A stretch of 64,000 bases of DNA from Coemansia sp. RSA 1804 (GCA_027578815.1 JANBTH010000007.1:25136-89135), one strand, 5' to 3'. Positions 9,110-19,665 are shown, counted from the first letter of the stretch. A program made the numbers and translations. Notes: generated by a model not told the origin, from the sequence alone.

Positions 9110-10098
9110 CACTTTAGCTTGATGCAAAGTAAGTTGCCGTTTGCCTTCTAATATCAAACAAAGCTACTTTTTACTCTTTTCTGTACTCTACAGTAAAAAA
9201 TCCGGCATAATTTATTTATTAGTACTATAGAGCCAACAATATTCTAGTTATGTTTCTGTTTAAATATCGCTTATATACTCTTGTTTCACATTTGAATGTT
9301 TCATTTTACCTCAATAAATTTTTTACTCTTATTCACATATATTGTAAATGGAAAAATCTTTAAAACGGATTTTAGCAAAATCCAAGCAAGTAAAGTCATT
9401 TGGCAATTCCATATCATAAACTACACACCCTACTATTTTTTTACATTAAAGGTAATTCAAAACAAGATATAGAAAATGGTTGAGCCAACGTATATCAAGA
9501 TTCCTTTGTTGGAAAAGATGTTTCCTCGTTTGCTTTTGTTGCATTATTAAGTAGACTCGTTATTTCTGCTTTTTTAAACTTATTCCGCACTCGTTTCATA
9601 TTACAACTGTTTGTGAATTCCGCAAAATATCATAGTAAATTTCTGATATGGAAATTTTTTAAAAGTCCCCATTCTCACACTTTCCTCTAGTGCCCCTGTT
9701 AATCTTTTTATTTGCCACAATAAATATTAAAATATTATAATCAAAATAATAATTTATAGATTCGCTGTTATATGAACGGTGGTATAAAGTTTGGGGTCTT
9801 TTTGAGCTTGTACATTAATTTAATTTTAAGAATTAAATAATTAACATGTGCTTTTATAAACAACCATATTGGTTATTATATAAATAATTTGTCATCTAAC
9901 ATTAATGCACATTATGCGTCTAATCATTTCTACATACATTAAATGTAACTAACATGTATATGATATGCTAACTTTTTTTACTAAAAATATATTTATTCAT
10001 CACAAAATTTGAACTTTTACATTATAAACTACCTATTCCTGGTTTGCTCTCTGTAAAACGTAATGTATAGTACTGAAAATACTTTTTTTTAACATCTA
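9110..10098. other. AT-rich intergenic DNA
   Basis: Very AT-rich with many short A and T runs and no open frame of note. The 3' end near 10020-10090 has a weak likeness to the sequence after members 1 and 3 (a TATAAACTAC-type motif), consistent with a duplicated gene 3' flank. Confidence 0.6.
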
Positions 10099-10329
10099 TT
10101 AATCTCTTAGTTTACCTCCACGTTTAGTAATTAAGTCTGAATTTGGCCTAGGTTTTGGGTTGAGGGTTGCTTTAAATTCCTTTTCATGTACTTTAGTACT
10201 AGTCCCTCCTGCACCTGCTTTGGGTTTAGTTTCTTTTGCATTTGTCACAGTCATCGTGTTTTTAGAACCTGTTTCATCACCAGCTGCACTAGCTTCAATT
10301 TGGAAAGGTGTACTATCTAGGTAAACCAT
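10099..10329 (-). CDS. Small basic hydrophilic protein, AT-island family member 2
   Basis: 76 residues from the ATG at 10329 (MVYLDSTPFQIEASAAGDE), Lys/Thr/Gly-rich, ending KRGGKLRD. It has no obvious sequence match to members 1 and 3 beyond composition and a basic RGG-type tail. It sits between them in the same orientation with a TATA box 166 bp upstream of its ATG, the same layout. No family is recognised. It may be a far-diverged paralogue. A 76-codon frame in AT-rich DNA is unlikely by chance but possible. Confidence 0.45.
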   Translation of the reverse strand: MVYLDSTPFQIEASAAGDETGSKNTMTVTNAKETKPKAGAGGTSTKVHEKEFKATLNPKPRPNSDLITKRGGKLRD

Positions 10330-11232
10330 ATCTTATGCTTAACTGTTAATATTTAATTACGATTTTGCAGGTATTGTTTAAGTTTTTGTTTCTTGATAAA
10401 TTTCAAGTTGCAATAGAACAATGTTGCTAATAATGATGTTGTGTAAATAGTAAAAATAAAAGCCAAGGTTAATGATGGTAATGTTTTATATAAAATTTAG
10501 TTTGTTACAAAGTGAACTGTCCATTTTAATAATTTATATTCTAAATTTTTGTTTTTATTAAATATTTTAATTAAATGCTAGTGATAGATTTTGTTGTTAA
10601 AGGTGGATTCTTGTATATTTTTAATAGAATTTATTTTTTAATTAATTTACACTTTAAAAATAGCAATTATATGAAAAGCGTTTATTAATTACTAGCATTT
10701 TATTCAGCAAAGTCCTAGTTGCTACACTTAATTAAATTTTACTATTACACAAGATATAAACTTTTTTTATTAAATCTGTTAAAAAGATAAAGTTGCAAAA
10801 ATGGTTGAATAAATAAATATCACACACGTTCTAGAAAAAGGTTTTATTAATTAAAATTTTAATTTAATAAGAAAATTCAAAGTTTCTGCCGTTTCATCAA
10901 AAAAATTACTACATTGTGCATACTTTCTATTAAAAATAATTTTAAAATTTGTAGCTAATCATTCAGCTGTTAAATAATATTTTTTATTTTTCGGCCATTA
11001 CATGAATTTATTGTCCCTGCTGGAATTTGCAATATAAATGAAGGCGTAGCTTTTATTATTTTAATATTGATAAAGTTTAGATTTTAAACGTTTATAAATA
11101 TTAATTTTAAATTAATTTTTGCAATAGTAATCTTCAATGATGTTTATTTAAAATCCCAAGCTAGGTTTAAAAACAAAGTAAAACTTTTCTAAAATATAGA
11201 CTGCTATTGATTAACAGTGTATATCTTAAAAA
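10330..11232. other. AT-rich intergenic DNA
   Basis: Promoter of member 2, with a TTTATATAAAA box at 10486-10495, then ~700 bp of AT-rich sequence without coding potential. 11121-11230 resembles 8451-8550, the 3' flank of member 1. Confidence 0.6.
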
Positions 11233-11622
11233 TTAGCGGTTCCCGCCTCTGTCTCTCTGTGTTGATTCGGGTGTAGCATGGCCACCAGGGGGGTTTACAA
11301 TTGCATTTCTACGTTGTATTCTTCTAACAGCTGTGCTATCTCCAGCTTGTGTTCCACTACTTTGTGAAGTAGCAGTGGTTGCAGTTGTGCTACTCTGTGC
11401 ACCAGCACCAGTTGTTCTTTGAGAAGGGGGAGAAAGTGGAGGCATTGGTATAGGAGGTGAGGATCCAGGACCTGATGTAGTACCAGTTGTTCTAGTAGTT
11501 GTTGGAGTTCTGGGTGGTCCAGTGCTTGCTGGGGTATTAGTTGTTCTAGAGCCTGCTGTACCACCAGATCCTCCAGAACCTGACCCAGCTGTTTTATTTT
11601 GACCACTGCCTCCGCTAACCAT
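11233..11622 (-). CDS. Small Gly/Ser/Thr/Pro-rich protein, AT-island family member 3
   Basis: 129 residues from the ATG at 11622; an upstream in-frame TTG is not used because member 1 has its ATG at this same place. The N-terminal ~92 residues match member 1, but the tail is different and arginine-rich (VRRIQRRNAIVNPPGG, ending DRGGNR). The junction between common and unique parts lies at 11335. The protein should be disordered, with no signal peptide or membrane segment. Function unknown. The combination of a fixed head and a variable tail is the notable feature of this family. Confidence 0.5.
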   Translation of the reverse strand: MVSGGSGQNKTAGSGSGGSGGTAGSRTTNTPASTGPPRTPTTTRTTGTTSGPGSSPPIPMPPLSPPSQRTTGAGAQSSTTATTATSQSSGTQAGDSTAVRRIQRRNAIVNPPGGHATPESTQRDRGGNR

Positions 11623-11798
11623 TTTGTACGTTTTTTTTACTTGTTGGGGTTTAATCAAGCTTGTGCAAGTAATATATCCACTATTGTGTGTTGGTTGATT
11701 CCAGTTTGCTATGAAATGCTGCTGTAGCTAATGCTAATGTGCGGATAATAAAAATGTAATTTAAGGATAAATATGGCGTCTCAAGCTGCCTTTATATA
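11335..11798. repeat. Direct duplication, right copy
   Basis: Matches 8647-9109 with only scattered substitutions and one base of length difference in a T run. It covers the 5' coding half, leader and TATA box of member 3. Confidence 0.85.
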
Positions 11799-12602
11799 TG
11801 TTTTTGACGAATACATAGAAAATTGCTGTATTCTTCCTTCAGCTATAAATTTAAATTATTTTACTCTAATCCGAATTCTTTATTAATGACAGAGGCTTTG
11901 ATTTGTGCTTTATATTTATTATTAAAAGTCTGTTTTATTAAAGTCGAATTCCTGTTTAATAATTTGAGGTAGATTTTTGCCTCCAAATTGTGTACTTTTC
12001 TACTAATTTAGAATAAATTAATAAAGTTTAATAATACATACTTCAAATATTATCAATAAAAAATTTTAATGGCCAATTAGTTGCAACTAATTAATTTATT
12101 TAATAATTGAAGCTATTTTAAAAAAATAACGTGGTGGAAATGGAAGAGTAGACACATATCACAAATTAGTTTGTGCGAGAAAAGTCTCCTTTTTGTTTCT
12201 GTGTCATCATTACGTAATTTCAAATTATAGGTAATTTCGTAAAATAATTGGAAAGTGGAAAGTTTCGTTTTTAGGAAACAAAAGTCCCTCGCTGTATTAG
12301 ATTCTCAGCGGACATATAAATAAGGTTATGGTGATTAATTGCACTAATGATCGTGATCATCCAATTAATTAATATTTGAACGCAAATTACTATGCAAAAT
12401 ATACTAGAGCAGGCTGACTGACGTTTCGGCAACTGTCTTCGTCATCCTCTTTCCATCCACTCTTTATTTGTAATTGTTATTCATGCACTAATTTAGTACA
12501 GCCTTTCAAATTGTATTATTATTGTTATTCGTTTGCTAGTACTATACGCCGAGAAAGAGAGAATAAAAAGGTTTAGAACAATTCAAAGAATAGGAACCAA
12601 TA
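11799..12602. other. AT-rich spacer up to CCZ1
   Basis: AT-rich to about 12410, then a change of composition. At 12413-12450 the minus strand reads a GATGACGAAGACAG segment followed by TTGCCGAAACGTCAG. The last 60 bp before 12603 are the purine-rich CCZ1 leader. No gene is seen. Confidence 0.5.
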
Positions 12603-14719
12603 ATGGCGTCTGTGCATCCTGCGGCATTGTCTCATTTCGCAGTGTTTTGCCCGTCGCTAGGACCCGATGAGGATTCAGCTCATGAGCAACTATTGTTCTA
12701 CGCAGCGGCATCGCTCCCGCCCTTCTATCCCTACTCGGCCAATGACTATTTTGCGCGCAATGTGCATCTGCGTCGAAGGTCTTCCGGAGGCAACAACGTA
12801 TCTGAGACGACAATAGCAGCTAGTAAAACAACAGTAGTATCGGTTGGATCCTCCTTGTCGGCATCCGGTGGTGAGTTTTCTGGTGGGAGAAGAGGAGGTG
12901 CCTCTAAATCGCCTACTACTCGTGTGATAGCTAATGCTGGTACAAAGTCAGACGATTCTAGTGCGCAGACTACTCGTGAACGAGTTGTTTCGCTGGATAT
13001 GAAGCTTAGGGAGATAGGGCTTGGCGCAGCATTGCTTGCGTTTGCAGGTACCTTTGGCACCAACTCACGTCGGTTCCATATAGTTCACTCAGAAAAGCGA
13101 CGTACATTGATATTCCAAGCAGAGCCTGGCGTTCTTATCCAACTTTCAGTGGTACTTCCACGCAGGGTGCGTCCATACGGTAAAGAGAAGGACGCGTATT
13201 CGATAGAGTTTCTGGATTCGCAGATATCGGACAATGCGTTGGAGGCATGGATGCGGCAGGAATACTGGGCGTTTAGAATTATGTTTGGTCCTATTGGTCG
13301 TGTTATGGATGGAAAAAGATTGTCTGGCGTGCGGCAGATGGTCAAAAAACAACTTGATCTGTTCTTTGGCAGAACAATTTGGTTCTGGGATAGCCGGTGG
13401 GATGCAAAGGGCGGATCAGAGCTCGATCTCCTGCACTCCTTGCTTCCCTTGCCTCAGCTTCCCTTGGGATCAATTAGCTTAGGAGGATTTGAGGAGTTTT
13501 GGCGCGATCTTTCTTTACTCTCGGCGGATAGAGAGTCGGAATCTGAGCAGCAGTCGGAGACAGTTCCGCTTGTTCATGATATGGTGGTTCTTTGGCGTGG
13601 TAGTGAGATTGTTTGGTCTAGCTGGCTGCTGCCTAGGTTGGCAGAGCCTTCAGATAATGAACAGCATGAGGATAGGGCGCATCTTATGCGTGCGCTGGTT
13701 GCGTGGTCGCGAGCAGTCTATGCACCCGTGTTTGATGTTACTGTCAAAAAGCCAGCAAGTGACACAGCTACTGAGGCGCGTGAAACAATAGCCCAAAACC
13801 CAATGTCACCGCCCAGCCGTCCTGCATCTGTGCTTTCGGTTGGGTCGTCGCGGATAGTAGGTGGCGATAGGCAGCCGCCACCACATTCTTCCTCCGTTTC
13901 TCACCATGCACAAGGTGGCGGTAGCGGATGGGGAGCGTTTCCAGGAAGCAGCTGGCTTTGGGGAGGATGGCGCGGACAGCAGACGGTTCAGATACCAGAG
14001 GACGTGGATGGTGCTGCCATCTCTAGCGATGAGCGCACTAGCAGTGCCAACACAAGCAACAGAAGCAGTATCGATGCCCAGGGACCGAGCAATCCGGTTA
14101 ATAGCGCTATAAGCGGTGGGTTAACGCAAGCACTTTCTCGGGCAGTCAATCTGCTGGTAGAACCGAGTCCTCCAACTCCTCCAGAAGAAGATCCTATTTT
14201 TGCAACTGCAGCAGAATCACATCAACAGCAACAAGAACAGCATAACCATAGTCAAGGACTGCAGCAGGACCATGTGTCAAATGTAGACCAGTATGTGATT
14301 TCCGCTGCAGATATAGATGCATCTGGAACACATGGCGAGATGCTTGTACGGGACTCGGATGTTGAATCATTATGGTCGGTAGGATCCCTGGCATCTGTGA
14401 AAACGACTCGAACTACAGCGACCGCAGCACCCATCCTAGGCACATCGCGAGTGCTTGCTCAGCGCTCCAGCGTGGGCAGAGTGCGCTCTAGCACCATTCA
14501 GCAGGGAAATATCATTGGCAGTGGTGGTGGTACATCGATTCCTTCGTCTTCGTACTTTTCGCGAGCTCCGCATTTGTCTAGACATGGGCGTATGCCGTCT
14601 GGCATTTCGAGTGTTGGCACAGCAGGGTCGACACAGCTGCGCGACGATACAAGAGTATCGCTGCGGAGCTGGTGGCCTACATCGTGGACCTGGGGCGGCA
14701 CACAGCCAGAAGAGCAACC

Positions 14720-14750
<31 letters not shown>

Positions 14751-16298
14751 GCAACACAAGCGTTGGATTCTGTTGGCGGTCGTCAGAAAATCGACATTCC
14801 TTATTCTTCTCCGCAGTCAGCGTCGGGGATCAACATGGAATCAACGTTTCTGTATACTGGTGAGCATCGGTTTCCAGGAGCGGCGGGCTCCGACGGAGGT
14901 GTAGGAAAAGTGAAGCCAAGAGGAAAAGGAAATGGATTCGATGATAGAAGCCAGCAGCCAGCCAGCAGTAACCGCGCAGAGCACATTCTAGTCAATGGCA
15001 ACGACGAGGAGTCAACGGAGGCGGAGACAGGCAACCAGGAAACGATCGATCAGCTGGGACTTGCAATGGGCGACAAAATGCCCGCAGGATACGAGCATGG
15101 CGTCAATGTGGATGGCTCACGGGGCGTAATGCTTGCGCCCAGAGCTGTCGAAGGAATGCTCTACGATACGCGACTTGTCAAGATGCTTTATGACGACGGA
15201 TCAGATGGCTACAGAAGAAGCAGGGATGCGCAAGACAGGCAAAAGCACCAGCATGAGCATCGGTCGACTGCAATGGTAGAGTTGCCGCTGTTTGTTGGAA
15301 GCAGGAATCTTTGGCAGCAGGGCCCTTTGCCATGTGACCGTGCCATGCAGGCCATTGGTGCCCCGACGTGTGTGGAAGACATTGCTACCAGGTGCAGCAG
15401 GACCCTGGTGTACAAGTATGGCGATATGCTGTACATTGTCTTTGGTGCGCCAAAGTCTCATTATGCCTCAACAGACATTGCTGGCGAGCGCAAAGGCAAG
15501 CAGGCGGAGCCCAAGGCCGATTCAGAGGATATTAACACCAGCAGCAGACGTGGACGCAGGGCACGCAAGGATCGTAGAAGAAAGGCAGCAGCAGTAACAC
15601 CTGCTGGGTCTCTTGCATCTGATGAGGGTGCTTGTGCAGATGACAGCCATGCAGAGAAGGATGTTCGTTTCAGCTCTAATGAGTCGCTTGCCATTGAGAG
15701 TGCAATCCTGCGGTATGCCGAAAGCCTTCAGGCGGCCACCCAAAGAGACGTTGGCGAGATTCGGGCACAGCAGCGCAACGAGGCGCAGCTTACAAAGCAG
15801 CGGCGGATCCCGCCTTACATGTACCATAAGGAAGAGGTTGTTGGCACAGCCAGGGATGCAGGAAACGAAATGGAAGATAGAAGGGGCGGCGATGAGTACA
15901 ACCCGATGCAGCGACTCTCGGCCACGCTGACAAACTGGCAGCACGATGATGCGACGATGCCTGTCAACCGATCGTTCCAAGGGCTGATGGAGAACAGAAG
16001 GAGCAAGAAGGATAAAGAGACATCGAAGCAGCCGCCGCCGCCGCTTCTGCTGCTGCCTGAAAACGTAAGGACTGTATTAACTGCAGTCAACGCCGAGCTT
16101 GCAAAGCATCGGGAGAAGGGCGATGACGACGTTTCGGTATGCGTGAGAATGCAGGACAAGGGCTGGGTTGCTGCGCAACAGCATTGCAAGGAACAGACGT
16201 ATTGCGTGGTTGACCAGCCTAACGCTACACTGGCCGATGCACACAACTTTCTCTCTCGTATCTCGAAGCGCGCTAGATCACTTGACTCGTCCAGATAG
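12603..16298 (+). CDS. CCZ1: CCZ1-like vacuolar fusion protein, Rab7 GEF subunit
   Basis: 1231 residues. The N-terminus reads LSHFAVFCPSLGPDED and continues to EQLLFYAAA, the first strand and helix of the CCZ1/Intu longin domain. A spacer is followed by KLREIGLGAALLAFAGTFG and a YSIEF-to-FGPI stretch (residues ~135-255), also typical of CCZ1. In other fungi Ccz1 pairs with Mon1 to activate the Rab7 homologue Ypt7 on late endosomes and vacuoles. A low-complexity middle (~400-900, with a polyQ run near 705) makes it longer than the ~700-residue yeast protein. The C-terminal ~200 residues resume ordered sequence with a second longin-like portion. The ATG at 12603 directly precedes the conserved start of the domain. 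Confidence 0.75.
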
Positions 16299-17119
16299 AA
16301 TGGTTTGTTGTTTTCTGTTGGAGACATTCCCTTTTGTTGTTTTGCTTTTCATTAATTAAAGTCTGCACATGTCTTTGCATACCAGTGAATCTTTTACCAT
16401 ATTCCATGTTCTCCAAAAAGATAAAAAAGAATTGCAAATTCTTATTAATTTATTTTGACCATCTATTTATGAATGAAAACATCTTTTTAATTGTAAAAAG
16501 CGTAACTACACTAGGGTCATTGTCAATTTGTTTTTTTTTACTTTGCTTTGTTTTGTCTATTTGTTTAAGCTAGTTATCGCTCTGATCGTCGATGGGTCCC
16601 AGTGGTCTTGGCGGGAAAGGATAGTCGTGGTCGCCGCTGTTTGTGTTTTTGGGGCTCGACATGGTTGAATCGAGAGAGAAAGCAGGAGGTCTTCTTAAAA
16701 GTGTTTGTTGTTGCGTATAGTGATAATATGTTAAGAAAAGTAGGGGGTTTGTTACGTAAGTTGTATTTAATATTTCTTGAAGGAAATAAAAAAAGAGGTT
16801 CCACGAACGATCCTTTTTATATTTTTGGAAGATTTCGAGAAAGGTAGATGTTCTGTATACCAAACAAGGGTCAAGCGAGACTTTATTCCTAGTGTAGATG
16901 TCATGGTATATTGTTTGAATAATTCAGATGCTGTTGTTTCCTTGCTGTTCATTGTAGTCTTTTGTTGTTCTTATTCATCCTATGTTTATATTTCTTTTCT
17001 TTTTCGTGTGACCATTAACGCCTCTTTCAAACATGGTGTGTATGAATGTTTGAGAAATCAAAGAATGAAATAAGTCATTGACAACTTTCTTTCTTTTCTC
17101 TTACAGATCTATTGTATTT
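16299..17119. other. Intergenic region after CCZ1
   Basis: AT-rich, with a GC-richer patch at 16570-16670 holding a short minus-strand frame. The remainder has no coding signal. The CCZ1 transcript end is probably near an ATTAATTAAAG stretch at about 16350. Confidence 0.5.
16570..16662 (-). CDS. Possible 30-residue ORF or terminal exon
   Basis: An ATG at 16662 opens MSSPKNTNSGDHDYPFPPRP, ending at a TAG at 16570-16572. Its GC content and proline/aspartate-rich residues differ sharply from the AT-rich surroundings. The frame stays open upstream, so this could be the last exon of an unseen spliced minus-strand gene. No family is recognised, and a chance ORF is possible. Confidence 0.2.
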   Translation of the reverse strand: MSSPKNTNSGDHDYPFPPRPLGPIDDQSDN

Positions 17120-17888
17120 GATTATACACACATAATCCCAGCTCTACCCTTTGTTTACTCGGGGGAACATACGGCGACGACAAATAGGTGAGTGCATAGA
17201 AGGCAGACGCAATTATTGTTTGTATACACGGAAGGAGCAGAAAAACAAACAAACAAATGTTAGTATACACAATAGAACAATAATCAATAGCATATTTCAC
17301 ATTCTCACACGCAATCTACAAATACACAACAGCCACTTCACCTACCTTGGGGGATATATCGTCGTCCTTGTCCCTAATAGGGGGTGTGTATTCTGTCGCA
17401 GAATCGTTAAAGACTGCGGCTTAATGACAGTTGATGACTAGTCTGTGCGTCGACGCTGAGCAGGGGGACCATCAGCAGGCACATCGCCATTATCTGGCAC
17501 AGCTGCATTGTCCCTGACACGATTGTTGCGTTGGAAACGCTCAGGAACCGCACCGTTTTTCTGGAGACCGTTTGCAATGTGCCGAAAGTTCATTGCTGCT
17601 GCTAGGTCGCGATTCAAACAGCGCGGATGCATCAAATCAGACTGTCCGTCAGCCACGCGTCCAATACAAGTAACGTTTTCACAACGCAGGACAGCATGGC
17701 TCATAATCACTGGCCTCACACCTCGACGGTGCGGCCGCGGATTACCCACTTTAAGAAACTTCTCCAGTGTACCCGTCTCGCAGTACGGACACATTGTTGA
17801 AGTGAGATACTCGTCAATGTGAAGGAGACGAAAACCGAGCTTCACAAGCATATGTCTCATGCCAACACCAGGAATCCGGGCATGCCAG
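17120..17888 (-). repeat. Left arm of the Fanzor inverted repeat
   Basis: About 769 bp whose reverse complement matches 18902-19665 at roughly 97 percent by eye, counting small indels (for example CAAA units near 17245). It holds the 3' part of a Fanzor ORF and ~300 bp of downstream sequence. The arms point outwards, so the two ORFs are head-to-head with a ~1 kb spacer. The outer 15-20 bp are less alike, and no target-site duplication is visible. Confidence 0.85.
17140..17437 (-). other. Conserved 3' flank of the left Fanzor copy, candidate guide-RNA region
   Basis: The ~300 bp after the stop codon are as conserved between the two copies as the coding part, although they have no ORF. They contain GTATAC repeats in inverted order and a CCCCCTATTAGGGA-type stretch. 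In TnpB and Fanzor systems the guide (omega) RNA lies at or just beyond the 3' end of the nuclease ORF. Location and conservation fit; structure and expression are unknown. Confidence 0.25.
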
Positions 17889-17889
17889 C
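17438..17889 (-). pseudogene. 5'-truncated Fanzor nuclease, left copy
   Basis: The longest ATG-started frame is 140 codons from 17860. It carries the C-terminal half of the RuvC domain of Fanzor, the eukaryotic TnpB relative: an LLHIDEYLTSTMCPYCE motif (alternative catalytic Glu plus zinc-ribbon CxxC), a second ribbon half RCENVTC, and the RuvC-III motif NRDLAAAMNF. RuvC-I and the N-terminal nucleic-acid-binding lobes are missing, because the copy ends where hairpin repeat copy 3 begins at 17893. It cannot be a working nuclease alone. The zinc-binding cysteines are intact here, unlike in the right copy. Confidence 0.75.
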
Positions 17890-17892
17890 GAA

Positions 17893-18126
17893 TGTTATGA
17901 TAACGTATGACGATGCTAACATTTGATCAAAATGTTAACATCTCATATCATCGCGAATAATATTTTTCTAAATAGGATGTAATTTTTAGTAGTGTATTCT
18001 TTCAAACAGTGAATGATGGTGGCTATATAAGGCACTAGTATTCACTGTTGGGATAAAGGTTTTTTTCAGGTAGCTCTTGAGTTGTTATTTGATGAAGAAA
18101 ATATTAAAAGAAAAAGCCTACGATAC
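17893..18126 (+). repeat. Hairpin repeat family, copy 3
   Basis: Starts TGTTATGATAACGTATGA, then the GTTAACATCTCAT palindrome, the AATAGGAT block and a second hairpin at ~18007-18049 with GGTGGCTATATAAGGCAC in the loop. It ends near CCTACGATA. It starts three to five bases after homology to the right Fanzor copy stops, so it marks the truncation point of the left copy. It is the most complete at its 3' end and defines the family length of about 235 bp. Confidence 0.7.
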
Positions 18127-18561
18127 CTTGTCTTTTTACAAAAAACACATTTATGTGCCCTCACTACACTCGAACTTTTCTAAAAGCAACGTCTCTTTGG
18201 GACATGAGAATTCTGAGTTGCTATAGAAATATGCAATGTTGAGCACGCAAAAGTCTCTCTAACCCTCTTTATCCAATAAAGCATAGGATTCTCCAGTCCA
18301 CCCACGCTTAAAACTTCATCTGTGAAGGCATAATTTATTGCTGGCTAATCATTATTTACTAGAAACACATGCTGTTTAGATGGAAACGTTGACCTTGCCA
18401 CCATTATTATTATTTTTATTACCAGTAAATAATAAAAAACTATTTTAATGTGTATAGAGTGTTTACTTTAGAACTTGAAAGATGCCGAGTGTCATAGCAT
18501 AGCAATTGGATATTAATAACAGTTGTTTTTAAATAATAATGTATTTAAACTATAAAAATAA
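18127..18561. other. Spacer between the Fanzor copies
   Basis: AT-rich sequence without a usable ORF. It separates hairpin repeat copy 3 from the truncated 5' end of the right Fanzor copy. An in-frame TAA at 18559-18561 closes the right copy's frame upstream. Confidence 0.5.
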
Positions 18562-19353
18562 GCCAAACGTGTGTCAGGTTATGAGCGCCAGAAACAAAAC
18601 AAGGAGCGCCAGCTTCAGCTGTTGCGAGATACCCGCGGCCCCGATTCAGAGGAACAGCGTATGATTCATCACTGTTGCCAGCAGCAGCGCCAGAAATGCA
18701 AACAGAGACGCCAGGCTGAGCGCATTGCGTACAAAACTAAGCGTAAGGAGAATCCACCGCAGCAGCCGCTACATCGCAAGTTGCAACAATCGGTGTTTAT
18801 TAACACAAAGCGTATGTGGTTAAATCTAGCGAAAAATCTAAGGAAGAAATTTGGGATGAATCCTACGCTGGTGCTTGGCGACTGGTCTGCTAGGAATGCT
18901 TGCTGGCATGCCCCGATTCCTGGTGTTGGCATGAGACGTATGCTTGCGAAGCTCGGTTTTCGTCTCCTTCACATTGACGAGTATCTCACTTCAACAATGT
19001 GTCCGTACTACGAGACGGGTACACTGGAGAAGTTTCTTAAAGTGGGTAATCCGCGGCCGCACCGTCGAGGTGTGAGGCCAGTGATTATGAGCCACGCTGT
19101 CCTGCGTTGTGAAAACGTTACTTGTATTGGACGCGTGGCTGACGGACAGTCTGATTTGATGCATCCGCGCTGTTTGAATCGCGACCTAGCAGCAGCAATG
19201 AACTTTCGGCACATTGCAAACGGTCTCCAGAAAAACGGTGCGGTTCCTGAGCGTTTCCAACGCAACAATCGTGTCAGGGACAATGCAGCTGTGCCAGATA
19301 ATGGCGATGTGCCTGCTGATGGTCCCCCTGCTCAGCGTCGACGCACAGACTAG
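18562..19353 (+). pseudogene. 5'-truncated Fanzor nuclease, right copy
   Basis: An open frame from just after a TAA at 18559 to a TAG at 19351-19353, ~263 codons. The only early start is a GTG at 18571, so no proper initiation codon remains. It keeps the region after RuvC-I: a basic helical segment (KERQLQLLRDTRG to HRKLQQS), VLGDWSARNACW, the IDEYLTSTMCP motif, the second zinc half RCENVTC and NRDLAAAMNF. RuvC-I with its catalytic Asp and the N-terminal lobes are absent. The first zinc pair reads CPYY where the left copy has CPYC, so one ligand is lost. A dead copy, but the longer of the two. Confidence 0.75.
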
Positions 19354-19665
19354 TCATCAACTGTCATTAAGCCGCAGTCTTTAACGATTCTGCGACAGAA
19401 TACACACCCCCTATTAGGGACAAGGACGACGATATATCCCCCAAGGTAGGTGAAGTGGCTGTTGTGTATTTGTAGATTGCGTGTGAGAATGTGAAATATG
19501 CTATTGATTATTGTTCTATTGTGTATACTAACATTTGTCTGTTTTTCTGCTCCTTCCGTGTATACAAACAATAATTGCGTCTGCCTTCTATGCACTCACC
19601 TATTGGTCGTCGCTGTATGTTCCCCCGAGTAAACAAAGGGTAGAGTTAGGATTATCTGTATAGTC
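18902..19665 (+). repeat. Right arm of the Fanzor inverted repeat
   Basis: Reverse complement of the left arm at 17120-17888. It starts at GCTGGCATGCC inside the ORF and ends near TATAGTCG. The arms enclose about 1 kb of unique sequence, making a ~2.5 kb imperfect palindrome. Confidence 0.85.
19354..19640 (+). other. Conserved 3' flank of the right Fanzor copy, candidate guide-RNA region
   Basis: Counterpart of 17140-17437. It is nearly identical over its full length without coding potential, apart from a 4-bp repeat-number difference in an ACAAACAAA stretch. It is placed where an omega RNA would be expected. Confidence 0.25.

Noticed and set aside
17508..17822. 104-codon plus-strand ORF in the left Fanzor arm
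   Set aside because: Antisense shadow of the Fanzor frame, repeated in the right arm for the same reason.
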